This document shows, piece by piece, positions 40,001 to 47,970 of a stretch of DNA of 64,000 bases. The notes beneath the pieces were generated by a model that made no database searches, was not told where the DNA came from, and saw only the letters and a program-made list of their open reading frames with translations. A program made the translations under genes and the position numbers. This DNA comes from JAWKTV01 sp041398905 (GTDB lineage Bacteria; Planctomycetota; Planctomycetia; Planctomycetales; Planctomycetaceae): contig JAWKTV010000011.1 in assembly GCA_041398905.1 (NCBI GenBank), positions 158,878 through 222,877 of the forward strand, read 5' to 3'. Positions within the stretch are counted from its first letter, which is position 1. Each line of letters begins with the position of its first letter.

Positions 40001-41139
40001 ATGACCGACGCTTCCCGACGACAGTTCCTGACCGGCGAAGCTGTCCTCAAGGTGGGCCGCGAGTTGGGCGAGCGCGCGGCGGATCGGATCAGCGACGCCG
40101 TGAGCGGACTCGGCCGTCCCCGCGCGTTCGACACCCTGAGGCTTGAAACCCGGGCGATGGCCTGTACGTGGGGGTTGTGCTCGACCCTGGAGCGAACGAA
40201 CGGGTGATGGTCGCCTCGGATGCGCTCAACAGTGTCCACCGGGTCGACCGGCAGTTGTCGGTCTATCGTGAGACCAGCGAGGTGAGCCGGCTGAACAACG
40301 CCGCCGCCGCAGCTCCACAGGTCATCTCCGCGGAACTCGCCTGGCTGCTGCGAGTCTGCTGGGACTTGCACCAGTCGACGGCCGGCGCATTCGATCCGGC
40401 TGTGCAGTCGGTCATTCAACTCTGGAGCGGTTGCCGGTCGGCCGGGCGGATTCCCGATTCTTCGGAAGTCGCCGCTGCGCTCGCCTGCTGCGGACTCGAC
40501 AAACTTGAGTTCGAGAAGTCGGCGGATGACGAGTCGCTGCTCGAACAGCCCGGCGCGTTGCGCGTGTCGTACAAGCTGGCCGGCGTGGGCCTCAATTTCG
40601 GGGCGATTGGCAAGGGGTGGGGCATCGACCGGGCGATGGACATTTTGCGAGACGCGGGCCTGAATGACTGTCTGCTGCATGGCGGTTACAGCAGTCTGTA
40701 TGCCTGTGGCGAGCACGCTGGCCAGGGCGGCTGGCCGGTCGACCTGAAGAACCCGCTGTTCACGGACAAGGCGTATCTGACGCTGCTTCTGCGGGATCAG
40801 GCGCTCGCGACGAGCGGCTCGAACGTGCAGTTTTTCCGTTCGGGGGGCAAACGCTACGGGCACATCCTCGATCCGCGGACCGGTTGGCCGGCCGAGCAGC
40901 TGCTTTCCGTCAGCGTGCTCGCACCGACCGCCGCCGAGGCGGACGCGCTCTCGACGGCTTTCTACGTCATGGGACTCGAAAAGAGTCGCGAGTACTGCCA
41001 TACTCACCCATCGATCGGCGCCATCCTGACGCCCCCTCCCAGCCGTGGTCGCACGCTGGCACCGGTCCTCTGTAACATCCCTCCCGACCGGGTGTTCATC
41101 GTCTCCGACGATGTCCACGCCGACTCAGACGGCGGCTGA
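40001..41139 (+). CDS. apbE: FAD:protein FMN transferase (frameshifted)
   Basis: ApbE attaches FMN covalently to threonine in flavoproteins, for example in Na+-translocating NADH:quinone reductases. Two frames join by adding a G to the G5 run at 40170-40174, restoring TWGVVLDPGANERVMVASDA and a 379-residue protein. The start at 40001 begins MTDASRRQFLTG, a perfect twin-arginine sequence, but no hydrophobic stretch follows, so export is uncertain. Family features visible are GAFDPAVQ, the FAD-binding region in GVGLNFGAIGKGWGIDRA, GGYSSLYACG and the RYGHILDPRTGWPA metal-binding segment. The C-terminal HPSIGAILTPP also fits ApbE. Confidence 0.9.
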
Positions 41140-41209
41140 CTCCGTTCGCCGCCGATCCTGACTCCGCGACCACATCCCTCGACATCGTTCACCGTAATTG
41201 CGTGCCTCC

Positions 41210-42610
41210 GTGACTGACATCAAGCGCGTCTCGTTCATCGCTGTTCTGTTCCTGGTCGCCCTCCGGCTCTCCATTGGCTGGCAGATGCTGTACGAGGGAC
41301 TCTGGAAGTACGACACGCTCGATTCCGCGAACCCCTGGACCGCCCGCGGCTATCTCGTCAATGCGGAAGGCCCCTACCGCGACTACTTCCGCAGCATGGT
41401 CGGCGATTTCCCCCAGGGGAACGATCCCGACGACCTGCTGTGGCTCGATGAACAGACCGTCAGCGATGCGTGGACTGACTGGCGGCAGCGGTTCGTCGGC
41501 CACTACGGACTGAATGAGTCGCAGCAACAGGAGCTGAAGGAGCTGCTCGACGGTGCCGAGAGCTGGTCCTTGCCTGAGAAGGAGTTGCCGGCCCGCGTCA
41601 AAGAGGGACTGGATGGTCTTGCTTCGGCCCATGCGCAGCTGGCCAAGCAGAACAAGCCCGACAATCTCCCCCTCATCAGCTACGAGGGGGGTAAGCTGAT
41701 CGTCGATGGTTCCACGCCATTGACTCCCGACGAATTCAAGAAGCTCTACGGCTGGGTCAACGCGGTGCTGACCGAGCGGGTCGAGAATGGGCAGCTCAAA
41801 TCGACGCTGGCCGTTGCGAACAGCGATGGCACTCCGCAGTTGGACGAACAGGGTCAACCGGTCCGCATGGAGGACGGTGTTGACAAGAACTTCGCCGTCG
41901 CCGTGGTCAAGCTGGCCCAGCAGATTGAAAGTGGCCTGAGCTACCGTCGCCGCCTGCGGGCGACGCTAAAGGGCGATCCGACCCGTGCCGGCGTGCATGT
42001 GGTTGGGAAATCGATCGATTGGCAAATGGGTCCACCGGCCGGTGACGCGAGCGCGGGCACCGAACTTCTGACCTACGGCGACATTCAAAAGTATCAGGAC
42101 GAACTGGCGCAATACGAGCAGATGCGGCAACGCGCGACGATGCCGCACGAGTTCGACCACCTGGACCGACTCAAGACGAAGTTGGCGGGCCTGCGATCGA
42201 AGGCGGTTGGCCCGGTCAAAGCGCTGGATGCGGAACTGAAGGAAAAGGCCCAGAAGCTGCTGACCCCCGAACAACTGGCGATCGGCCAAATGCCGCGACT
42301 CGCGACGCCGCTCGTCAAGGCCAGCGACCAGGCGATGTGGGGGCTGATCATCATCGGTACGCTGCTGCTCGCCGGGCTGGCGACCCGCATCGCCGCGATC
42401 GCCGGGGCGGTCATGCTGTTCATGTTCTACATCGTGCTGCCGCCCTGGCCCGGAGTCCCGGAAGCTCCCGGTCCGGAACACTCATACATCGTCAACAAGA
42501 ACCTGATCGAGATCATCGCCCTCGTGGCGATCGCCGCGATGCCAACGGGCACGTGGTTCGGTCTTGATGGCGTGATTCGCTGGCTGTTCGGCTCCCGCAA
42601 GGCCGCGTAG
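41210..42610 (+). CDS. DoxX-like membrane protein with large loop domain
   Basis: This 466-residue protein begins at GTG 41210 (a longer TTG start at 41198 is possible). The first hydrophobic segment is VSFIAVLFLVALRLSIGWQMLYEGLWK, very like the first helix of DoxX/SURF4-type proteins. About 330 mainly hydrophilic residues follow, containing a helical, EQ-rich domain. Near the C-terminus come AMWGLIIIGTLLLAGLATRIAAIAGAVMLFMFYIVLPPWP and KNLIEIIALVAIAAM, the remaining DoxX-type helices. The family role is not well defined; some members handle thiosulfate or membrane redox. The long inserted loop domain is unusual for the family. Confidence 0.75.
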   Translation: MTDIKRVSFIAVLFLVALRLSIGWQMLYEGLWKYDTLDSANPWTARGYLVNAEGPYRDYFRSMVGDFPQGNDPDDLLWLDEQTVSDAWTDWRQRFVGHYGLNESQQQELKELLDGAESWSLPEKELPARVKEGLDGLASAHAQLAKQNKPDNLPLISYEGGKLIVDGSTPLTPDEFKKLYGWVNAVLTERVENGQLKSTLAVANSDGTPQLDEQGQPVRMEDGVDKNFAVAVVKLAQQIESGLSYRRRLRATLKGDPTRAGVHVVGKSIDWQMGPPAGDASAGTELLTYGDIQKYQDELAQYEQMRQRATMPHEFDHLDRLKTKLAGLRSKAVGPVKALDAELKEKAQKLLTPEQLAIGQMPRLATPLVKASDQAMWGLIIIGTLLLAGLATRIAAIAGAVMLFMFYIVLPPWPGVPEAPGPEHSYIVNKNLIEIIALVAIAAMPTGTWFGLDGVIRWLFGSRKAA

Positions 42611-43110
42611 GCGACGACGAACGGCATTCTTGCGTCGCAAGCACTGCGCATGCGCACTTCGTGGTCGTTGCCTGTCAGGCGAAGATCTCGCCGCCGATTG
42701 GTGTCGGCAGCGGTGCCCATATGCGCGCGGGCCAAGCCGGGTGGGACAAGGCCGGATCGGCCGGCATCGAGTCGGACCCGATCGAAGCTCGGCTCGATTG
42801 GTCTTGCTTGTCGCTTTGAATTCGAAGCAGGAAGCCAAGGCTCGCTTCGGAGCGGAGTGTTGCCGGTTCGCCACATGTTGCCTGGCGACAGCATCATCCC
42901 GCAATGCTTTCCGTATCAATTGCTTACGTCCGAGTGGCGGCGGCGTTCCGGATGTCGTGTTGCCGCGCGGCAGCATGGCGATGGCGGGCGTGACGCGGTC
43001 GATGACAGTTTGTTCAATTTCTTGAAGTCTCTGTAAAGTGCTTTCGGTAAAAGTTTTGTGGCGAGTTGTGTTTGGTGGTGTCAAGAATTCTGAACAGCGT
43101 GCCAAGCGAT
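42611..43110. other. intergenic region upstream of the pilin-like gene
   Basis: About 500 bases with no supported gene. The long frame on the minus strand through it is low complexity and I do not accept it. The AT content rises near 43000-43060, just before the candidate sigma-54 promoter. Confidence 0.45.
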
Positions 43111-43126
43111 TGGCACTGCGAGTGCA
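43111..43126 (+). promoter_or_regulatory. candidate sigma-54 promoter for pilin-like gene
   Basis: TGGCAC at 43111-43116 is followed after six bases by TGCA at 43123-43126, so GG and GC keep the -24/-12 spacing of the consensus TGGCAC-N5-TTGC, with one mismatch (G for the first T of TTGC). It lies 84 bases upstream of the ATG at 43210. A short inverted repeat GCCAA-GCGA-TTGGC at 43101-43114 overlaps it. Confidence 0.45.
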
Positions 43127-43209
43127 TTAGGTCTTTTCATCGAAAACAACGAGACTTCCAAAGAGTCTCCAACACTCATCAGACCCCACGACACTTGAGG
43201 AACAACACC

Positions 43210-43497
43210 ATGACGACTCTCATCAACAAGCTGTACAATGACGACGCCGGCTTCATCGTTTCGGCCGAACTCGTCCTCGTCGCAACGATCGCTGTCCTCG
43301 GCCTGATCGTCGGCCTCGCTGAAGTCGCCTGGAACGTCAACAACGAACTCGAAGACGTCGGCTCGGCCTTCACCTGCGTCGATCAGAGCTACTACGCCAT
43401 CGGTGCTCATGGTCACAAGGCCTGTGCGGCCACCTTCAGCTTCCACGATCACGCTGAGTTCTGCGACGATCAGGACAGCATCCAGTGCGGCAACTGA
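43210..43497 (+). CDS. Flp-like pilin or small class III pilin-type protein
   Basis: This encodes 95 residues, starting at ATG 43210 with GAGG eleven bases upstream. After a short basic-hydrophilic leader (TTLINKLYNDDAG) comes a helix FIVSAELVLVATIAVLGLIVGLAEVAW, which closely follows the type IVb/Flp pilin design of a hydrophobic N-terminal helix after a Gly, with Glu near the fifth position (SAE). The C-terminal 45 residues contain four Cys and several His (AIGAHGHKACAATFSFHDHAEFC), an unusual tail that could bind a metal or form disulfides. It likely forms an inner-membrane-anchored fibre subunit once its leader is cleaved. A hairpin terminator lies 150 bases downstream. Confidence 0.75.
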   Translation: MTTLINKLYNDDAGFIVSAELVLVATIAVLGLIVGLAEVAWNVNNELEDVGSAFTCVDQSYYAIGAHGHKACAATFSFHDHAEFCDDQDSIQCGN

Positions 43498-44028
43498 GCT
43501 GACGGCCGGCTGACCACCGCCCGCTGCTGATCTCGAACGACTCTCCGCGACCGACCTGACCAGTCGGTCGCACCCGTCGAGTCTTCATGGCGAATTCGCC
43601 GCGAAGACCCGATCGAACCAGACGCTTTTCGTCGCGTGTTGTTCCGCGAAGCGGCCCCGAACCACAGTGTTCGCGGGCCGCTTTTTGCGTTTGCAGTCCG
43701 GCTTCGCGGCGACCGCGGGTGTGCTGGGCAACAGTGCTGTCGGAGCCGCTGCGGAGCGTCGACAGTGGTGAATCGTTGTGTCTCCGGTTGCCTGGGGGCA
43801 TCCCTCATCGGGGCGAGGAGAGAGATTTCACTCAGATCGCTATTGCCCCAATTGGCTGAATTCGGCAGACTCCCGCGCGCTCGACTCAGGGAGGGGAGCC
43901 GGCCGACGAATGTCCGCCGGTGCTTGACGAGACGACTGTGGCGCTCGACAGGACCAGGATGGTCTCCTTCTTGACACGGGTTTGACATTCCGGACTCGTC
44001 CTGCGGACCACTAGGGCTGGCGTCGTGG
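43498..44028. other. intergenic region with terminator and possible promoter hexamers
   Basis: The gap holds the terminator annotated at 43650-43687. Two TTGACA hexamers (43971-43976 and 43982-43987) could be -35 elements for the downstream TPR gene, but no good -10 follows at the right spacing. No gene is supported. Confidence 0.45.
43650..43687 (+). terminator. rho-independent terminator after pilin-like gene
   Basis: The stem pairs AAGCGGCC with GGCCGCTT and CGAAC with GTTCG, with small internal mismatches and a CACAGT loop, and is followed by a TTT run. It lies about 150 bases downstream of the pilin-like gene. Confidence 0.75.
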
Positions 44029-44051
44029 GTGAGTGGATAGCGTCCACTCAC
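44029..44051. promoter_or_regulatory. stem-loop in leader of surface-glycan cluster
   Basis: GTGAGTGGA at 44029-44037 and TCCACTCAC at 44043-44051 are a perfect 9-base inverted repeat around TAGCG, 52 bases upstream of the TPR gene start. There is no T-run, so an operator or an mRNA leader hairpin is more likely than a terminator. Confidence 0.45.
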
Positions 44052-44103
44052 TCGACCGTCATCGGCTCAGGCCGTGGGGGCGGCCAGTGCAAGACGCCAA
44101 CAC

Positions 44104-45924
44104 ATGAGCCGATTCTCTCGCTTTCTGCGACGGACCTCGATGCGACTCGATCGGTCGCAGCGCCGCATCATCAGCCTGGCCCGGACCGATCATGAACTGA
44201 AGGTTCTGATCACCAACCGCATTCGCGAACCCCGCAACTGGCATGTGCGTTACGCGCTGGGGCGGGCTCTGTTGGCCCGAGGCGAATACGAAGCCGCCGC
44301 GATGGAGTTCGCCGAGGCCTGTCACCGCAAACCGGACAGTTGGGCCGCCGCGACTCACTACGCGGACTGCCTGCTGCGAGTTGGCCACTCCGCCGAATTT
44401 GAACGATGGTACGCCAGCCGTTCGCCGACGATCGCTCAGAAGATGCGGAGCTTCGGCTCCGATGAGCGGGTGACGCGGATTGACGGATACCACGCTCTGC
44501 AATCGGGCAAGCCGCTCGCGGCGTACATTCATTTCAGCCGCAACCTGGCGCACTCGCCCGATGACGTGGTCTCCCGGTTCGGACGAGCCGCCGCCCTGGA
44601 GGCGTTGGACAGCCCTGATGAAGCGCGGTTCGATCGCTGGGCAGGCTTGCGGGCCACGCCGCCCGCACAACGCAATCAAGACGAAGTGACATCCGTCCGG
44701 ACAAGCTGGGAGACCGCGCTTTCAGCCGTACACTTCGCGCGGCTGCCATCGAACTGGCCGGACTGCAACGCGGAGTCGATTCGCGTGCAGGGTATGCTGG
44801 CCGAGTCCCCGGAGAATCAGGGAGTCACGGCGCTCGTTGTGGCCTTGGCGACTGCCTTGGATGGCGATGTGGCGGGAGCGGGATGTCAAGCGGCCGATCT
44901 GAGCTGCCGCTACGCCGACTGGAGCGCGTCCCAGCGATCGCTGGCGGCACGGCTCGTCGCGGATGCCGGTGAGCCGACGGATGCGGCGACCATCATGTGC
45001 CAGGCGAGCTACCAGGAACCGTCGAGTGCCTACTTCGCCTTCCGGGCGATGGAGGTCCACTGGGAGAACGATCGTTCGATCGCGGGACTCGATCTCGTGC
45101 CTCAATCGGACGAGGTCTGCCGTGAGATTGGCGACGCTCTTGACGCCGCGAATCACGTGCGCGAGGCGACCGACTTCTACCGCGAGTGGTCGCAGCAGGA
45201 GGGACGACTGCAATCGGCGGTGTTGCTGAGGCTGGCTCGCTGCCTCAAGCAGCTCGGCAAGCTGGCCGAAGCCCGAGCCGCGGCCGAAAAAGCCGCCAGG
45301 CTGGCGCCGGAGCATTCCGATCCCCTGTTCGCACTCAGCCAGATCGCCGAACGCGAACGGAATCACCAGCAGCAGGCCGCGCACCTCCGTGTCGCGGCGC
45401 AGACGCGGCAGCAACCAGCAACGACGTTCCTGCAAGTGAGCAAGTTGCGCGACAAGGCGGGCGACCGCGATGGCGCCCTCGAAACTTTGCAACAGGCGCT
45501 GTCGCAATACCCTGACGAGGCGGAGTTGGTCAACGCCTTCAGCCGGTTGCGTCGACTGAGCGACATGCGGGACATCGCGATCCGCAGCGGGTCCATCGAA
45601 CGGGACAGCCCGGCGGCACAGGCGGCCGTCGATCAGTTGCTTGAATTGGCGACGCCGCTGTTGCAGACCCCGGCCCCAAAGGAACCCGAACGTCACGCCG
45701 AGTTCTCCTCGGATCTGTGCGAGTATCAGGTCTACGCCGAGCGGGTGCTCCGCAGTCAGAAGCAGCCCGAACTCTACGAAATGCTCGGCCGGATCCTGCA
45801 GAAGCGTGGTTTGAAGATTCACGCCGGCCAGGCGTTTCGTCGCGCCAATGCGGTGCGTCTCGAAAGATCCGCAGTCAATGATTCGGTATCAGGGCCGCAA
45901 GCGGTGGAAGCCGGTCGGTCCTGA
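44104..45924 (+). CDS. cytoplasmic TPR protein of glycan cluster
   Basis: This 606-residue protein is nearly all helical repeats. Clear TPR units are WHVRYALGRALLARGEYEAAAMEFAEACHR, LRLARCLKQLGKLAEARAAAEKAARLAP and DGALETLQQALSQYPDEAEL. The N-terminus is basic (FSRFLRRTSMRLDRSQRR) without a signal peptide, so it may bind the inner face of a membrane. A central, less regular domain lies about residues 150-330. It lies 90 bases upstream of the glycosyltransferase gene and in the same direction. TPR proteins are frequently fused to or paired with glycosyl- and sulfotransferases in planctomycetes, so a scaffold for the glycan enzymes is a reasonable inference. Confidence 0.8.
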   Translation: MSRFSRFLRRTSMRLDRSQRRIISLARTDHELKVLITNRIREPRNWHVRYALGRALLARGEYEAAAMEFAEACHRKPDSWAAATHYADCLLRVGHSAEFERWYASRSPTIAQKMRSFGSDERVTRIDGYHALQSGKPLAAYIHFSRNLAHSPDDVVSRFGRAAALEALDSPDEARFDRWAGLRATPPAQRNQDEVTSVRTSWETALSAVHFARLPSNWPDCNAESIRVQGMLAESPENQGVTALVVALATALDGDVAGAGCQAADLSCRYADWSASQRSLAARLVADAGEPTDAATIMCQASYQEPSSAYFAFRAMEVHWENDRSIAGLDLVPQSDEVCREIGDALDAANHVREATDFYREWSQQEGRLQSAVLLRLARCLKQLGKLAEARAAAEKAARLAPEHSDPLFALSQIAERERNHQQQAAHLRVAAQTRQQPATTFLQVSKLRDKAGDRDGALETLQQALSQYPDEAELVNAFSRLRRLSDMRDIAIRSGSIERDSPAAQAAVDQLLELATPLLQTPAPKEPERHAEFSSDLCEYQVYAERVLRSQKQPELYEMLGRILQKRGLKIHAGQAFRRANAVRLERSAVNDSVSGPQAVEAGRS

Positions 45925-46014
45925 TCGAGCTGGAAACACCTGGTGGCGTCGGTGCCGCCCGCATGACGACCCAGCCTGCACCTCATCCCCCGCATTCGTC
46001 CGGACACCCTCACC

Positions 46015-47862
46015 ATGCCGTCCAAGATCAGCGTCGTCGTTCCGAATTTCAACGGCGGTCAGTTCATCGCCGAGTGCCTGGAGTCGATCGTATCCCAGGA
46101 CTGGCCGGACAAGGAGATCATCGTCGTCGACGGGGGGAGTGACGACCTGTCGACGGCCCTGGTCCGCAGCTATGGCGGGCACATCGCGCACTGGGAGTCG
46201 AGTCCAGACGGAGGGCAGTACCATGCGATCGAGCGCGGCTTGAATCGTGCGACCGGGGACGTCCTGTGCTGGCTCAACTCCGACGACCGGTTCTTCCCCG
46301 GAGCCTTCCGAGATGTGATGGAGCGGTTCGAGGCGGAGCCCGAGATGCAGTGGCTCTCCGGAGCACACAGCACGTTTCTGGCGCCGCGATACGCCAGCAC
46401 GCGGGGGATGCCGAGGGACTCATATTACCACGCCGGCGACATGGGCTATGTCGTTAAGGTGACGCGCACTTCCCAGCACGTGAACTGGAACTGGGAGTAC
46501 ATGCTCAATCAGTCGCCGCACTCGGGCTACTACCTGCAGCAGGAGAGTACCTTCTGGAGCCGGTCGCTGTGGCAGGAGGTCGGGGGATTCGATCACACGT
46601 ATCGCTGGGCGTGCGACTACTGGCTGTGGATGGAGTTCCTCAATCGGGCACCGTTGACGCTGCTCGATCGTCCGCTGGGCTGCTTTCGTCAGTGGTCGGG
46701 GCAGTGCACGGCGAATCGCATGGAGGAGTACACGGCCGAGGTTTACGACATCGTCCGTCGCTGGAAGACCAGGGATCAGAAGCTGGCCCGCGCGGGCCGG
46801 CTGGCCCAGACACTGGGTGTCGCTCCCGATCCAAACACCTTTGGCGGGAGCCAGGAGATCACGCCAATCGCGGAGTGCCAGTCGCGACAGATCCGTCGCG
46901 TCCACGGTTCGGTCCGCGATCGGCTGTGTCTGGCGACCTCCATCGCGCCGCGGAACATCGGGCTGCAGTCCGCGTGCGTCCACACCTGGCTCAAGCAGGG
47001 CTGTCAGGTCGTCTCACTGAACACGCCGGAGGAAATCGAAATCCTGAAGGCCGTTGACGACCGCAACCTGCGGGCGGTCGATTACGTGCCGATCGAGCAA
47101 ACAGCCCGCGAGATCACCGGCATCCCGTTGCCTTACCTGCGGGACTTCGTGCGATACTTCCAGGCGCAGCCTGCCTCGCACCTGGTGGGGCTGATCAACT
47201 CGGACATCCGGATCGACGAAAACGTCGACCTGTATTCGATCGCCCGCGACAGTTGCTCGGAGCGAAGCTGTCTCGTGTCGTCACGGCTCGACTACGACCA
47301 GTGGCCTCCGGTCAACGGCAATCCGAATCTGTACGGCTTCGACGTGTTCCTGTTCCAGGCCGGGACGCTCGAAAACTATCCGCTCGATACGGACTACGCG
47401 ATCGGTGCCCCGTGGTGGGACTACTACATGGTCGACTTCTGCCTGGAGAACTTCGACACGGTCTATCGATGCGATCCGATACCGTTCTATCACAAGAACC
47501 ATGTGGCACAGTACGCGCTGGATATCTGGCTGCGGTACGGGCATCGATTCATGTCGGAGGTGCAGCCGGACACCGATCTGGGAGAAGAAGACCCCGTGCT
47601 GAACGGCGCGCTGATCGCGCGGAACAATGAGCTGTTGAACAAGGTGGCTCTGCAGTTCACGAGCGAGTTTCAGCGTCGCAGCCGACCGTTCGCGCCGCTG
47701 GCATGGACGAATCGCTCGATCGTCACCGGCAGTCCGCGGAATCCGCGACGGCGATTGCCCGAGGTTCTGCGAGACCTGTCGCTCGTTCGGACCGAGAAAA
47801 CCCCGACAGCGCTCGCTGGACCCGTCGAGGGCCGAGAATTCGCATTGCGGAAAGCAGGCTAA
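46015..47862 (+). CDS. family 2 glycosyltransferase with C-terminal domain
   Basis: This 615-residue protein has an N-terminal GT-A fold: ISVVVPNFNGGQFIAECLESI, then EIIVVDGGSDD, the divalent-metal motif WLNSDD at about residues 87-91, and WACDYWLWMEF as acceptor-binding region. The fold ends near residue 270. The remaining 340 residues are a second region with LCLATSIAPRNIGLQSACVHTWLKQG, LPYLRDFVRYFQAQ and VGLINSDIRI, which resembles a second Rossmann-like or GT-like fold (NSDIRI acts like a DxD motif) but I cannot name it. It lacks membrane helices. The gene follows the TPR protein and precedes the sulfotransferase. It likely adds a sugar to a surface glycan. Confidence 0.9.
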   Translation: MPSKISVVVPNFNGGQFIAECLESIVSQDWPDKEIIVVDGGSDDLSTALVRSYGGHIAHWESSPDGGQYHAIERGLNRATGDVLCWLNSDDRFFPGAFRDVMERFEAEPEMQWLSGAHSTFLAPRYASTRGMPRDSYYHAGDMGYVVKVTRTSQHVNWNWEYMLNQSPHSGYYLQQESTFWSRSLWQEVGGFDHTYRWACDYWLWMEFLNRAPLTLLDRPLGCFRQWSGQCTANRMEEYTAEVYDIVRRWKTRDQKLARAGRLAQTLGVAPDPNTFGGSQEITPIAECQSRQIRRVHGSVRDRLCLATSIAPRNIGLQSACVHTWLKQGCQVVSLNTPEEIEILKAVDDRNLRAVDYVPIEQTAREITGIPLPYLRDFVRYFQAQPASHLVGLINSDIRIDENVDLYSIARDSCSERSCLVSSRLDYDQWPPVNGNPNLYGFDVFLFQAGTLENYPLDTDYAIGAPWWDYYMVDFCLENFDTVYRCDPIPFYHKNHVAQYALDIWLRYGHRFMSEVQPDTDLGEEDPVLNGALIARNNELLNKVALQFTSEFQRRSRPFAPLAWTNRSIVTGSPRNPRRRLPEVLRDLSLVRTEKTPTALAGPVEGREFALRKAG

Positions 47863-47970
47863 GTGAGTTATATGCCCGGCGCGTTCTGTCCGGGTTGCGA
47901 GTTTCCACGCATGCCTGACTGCTGACGCCCGGCGGCAGGCCCGACCCAACTGGATACGAAAGGATTCGTC

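Noticed and set aside
42482..43105. A 207-codon minus-strand frame in the gap before the pilin-like gene
   Set aside because: Basic and proline-rich without recognisable structure; overlaps the end of the DoxX-like gene.
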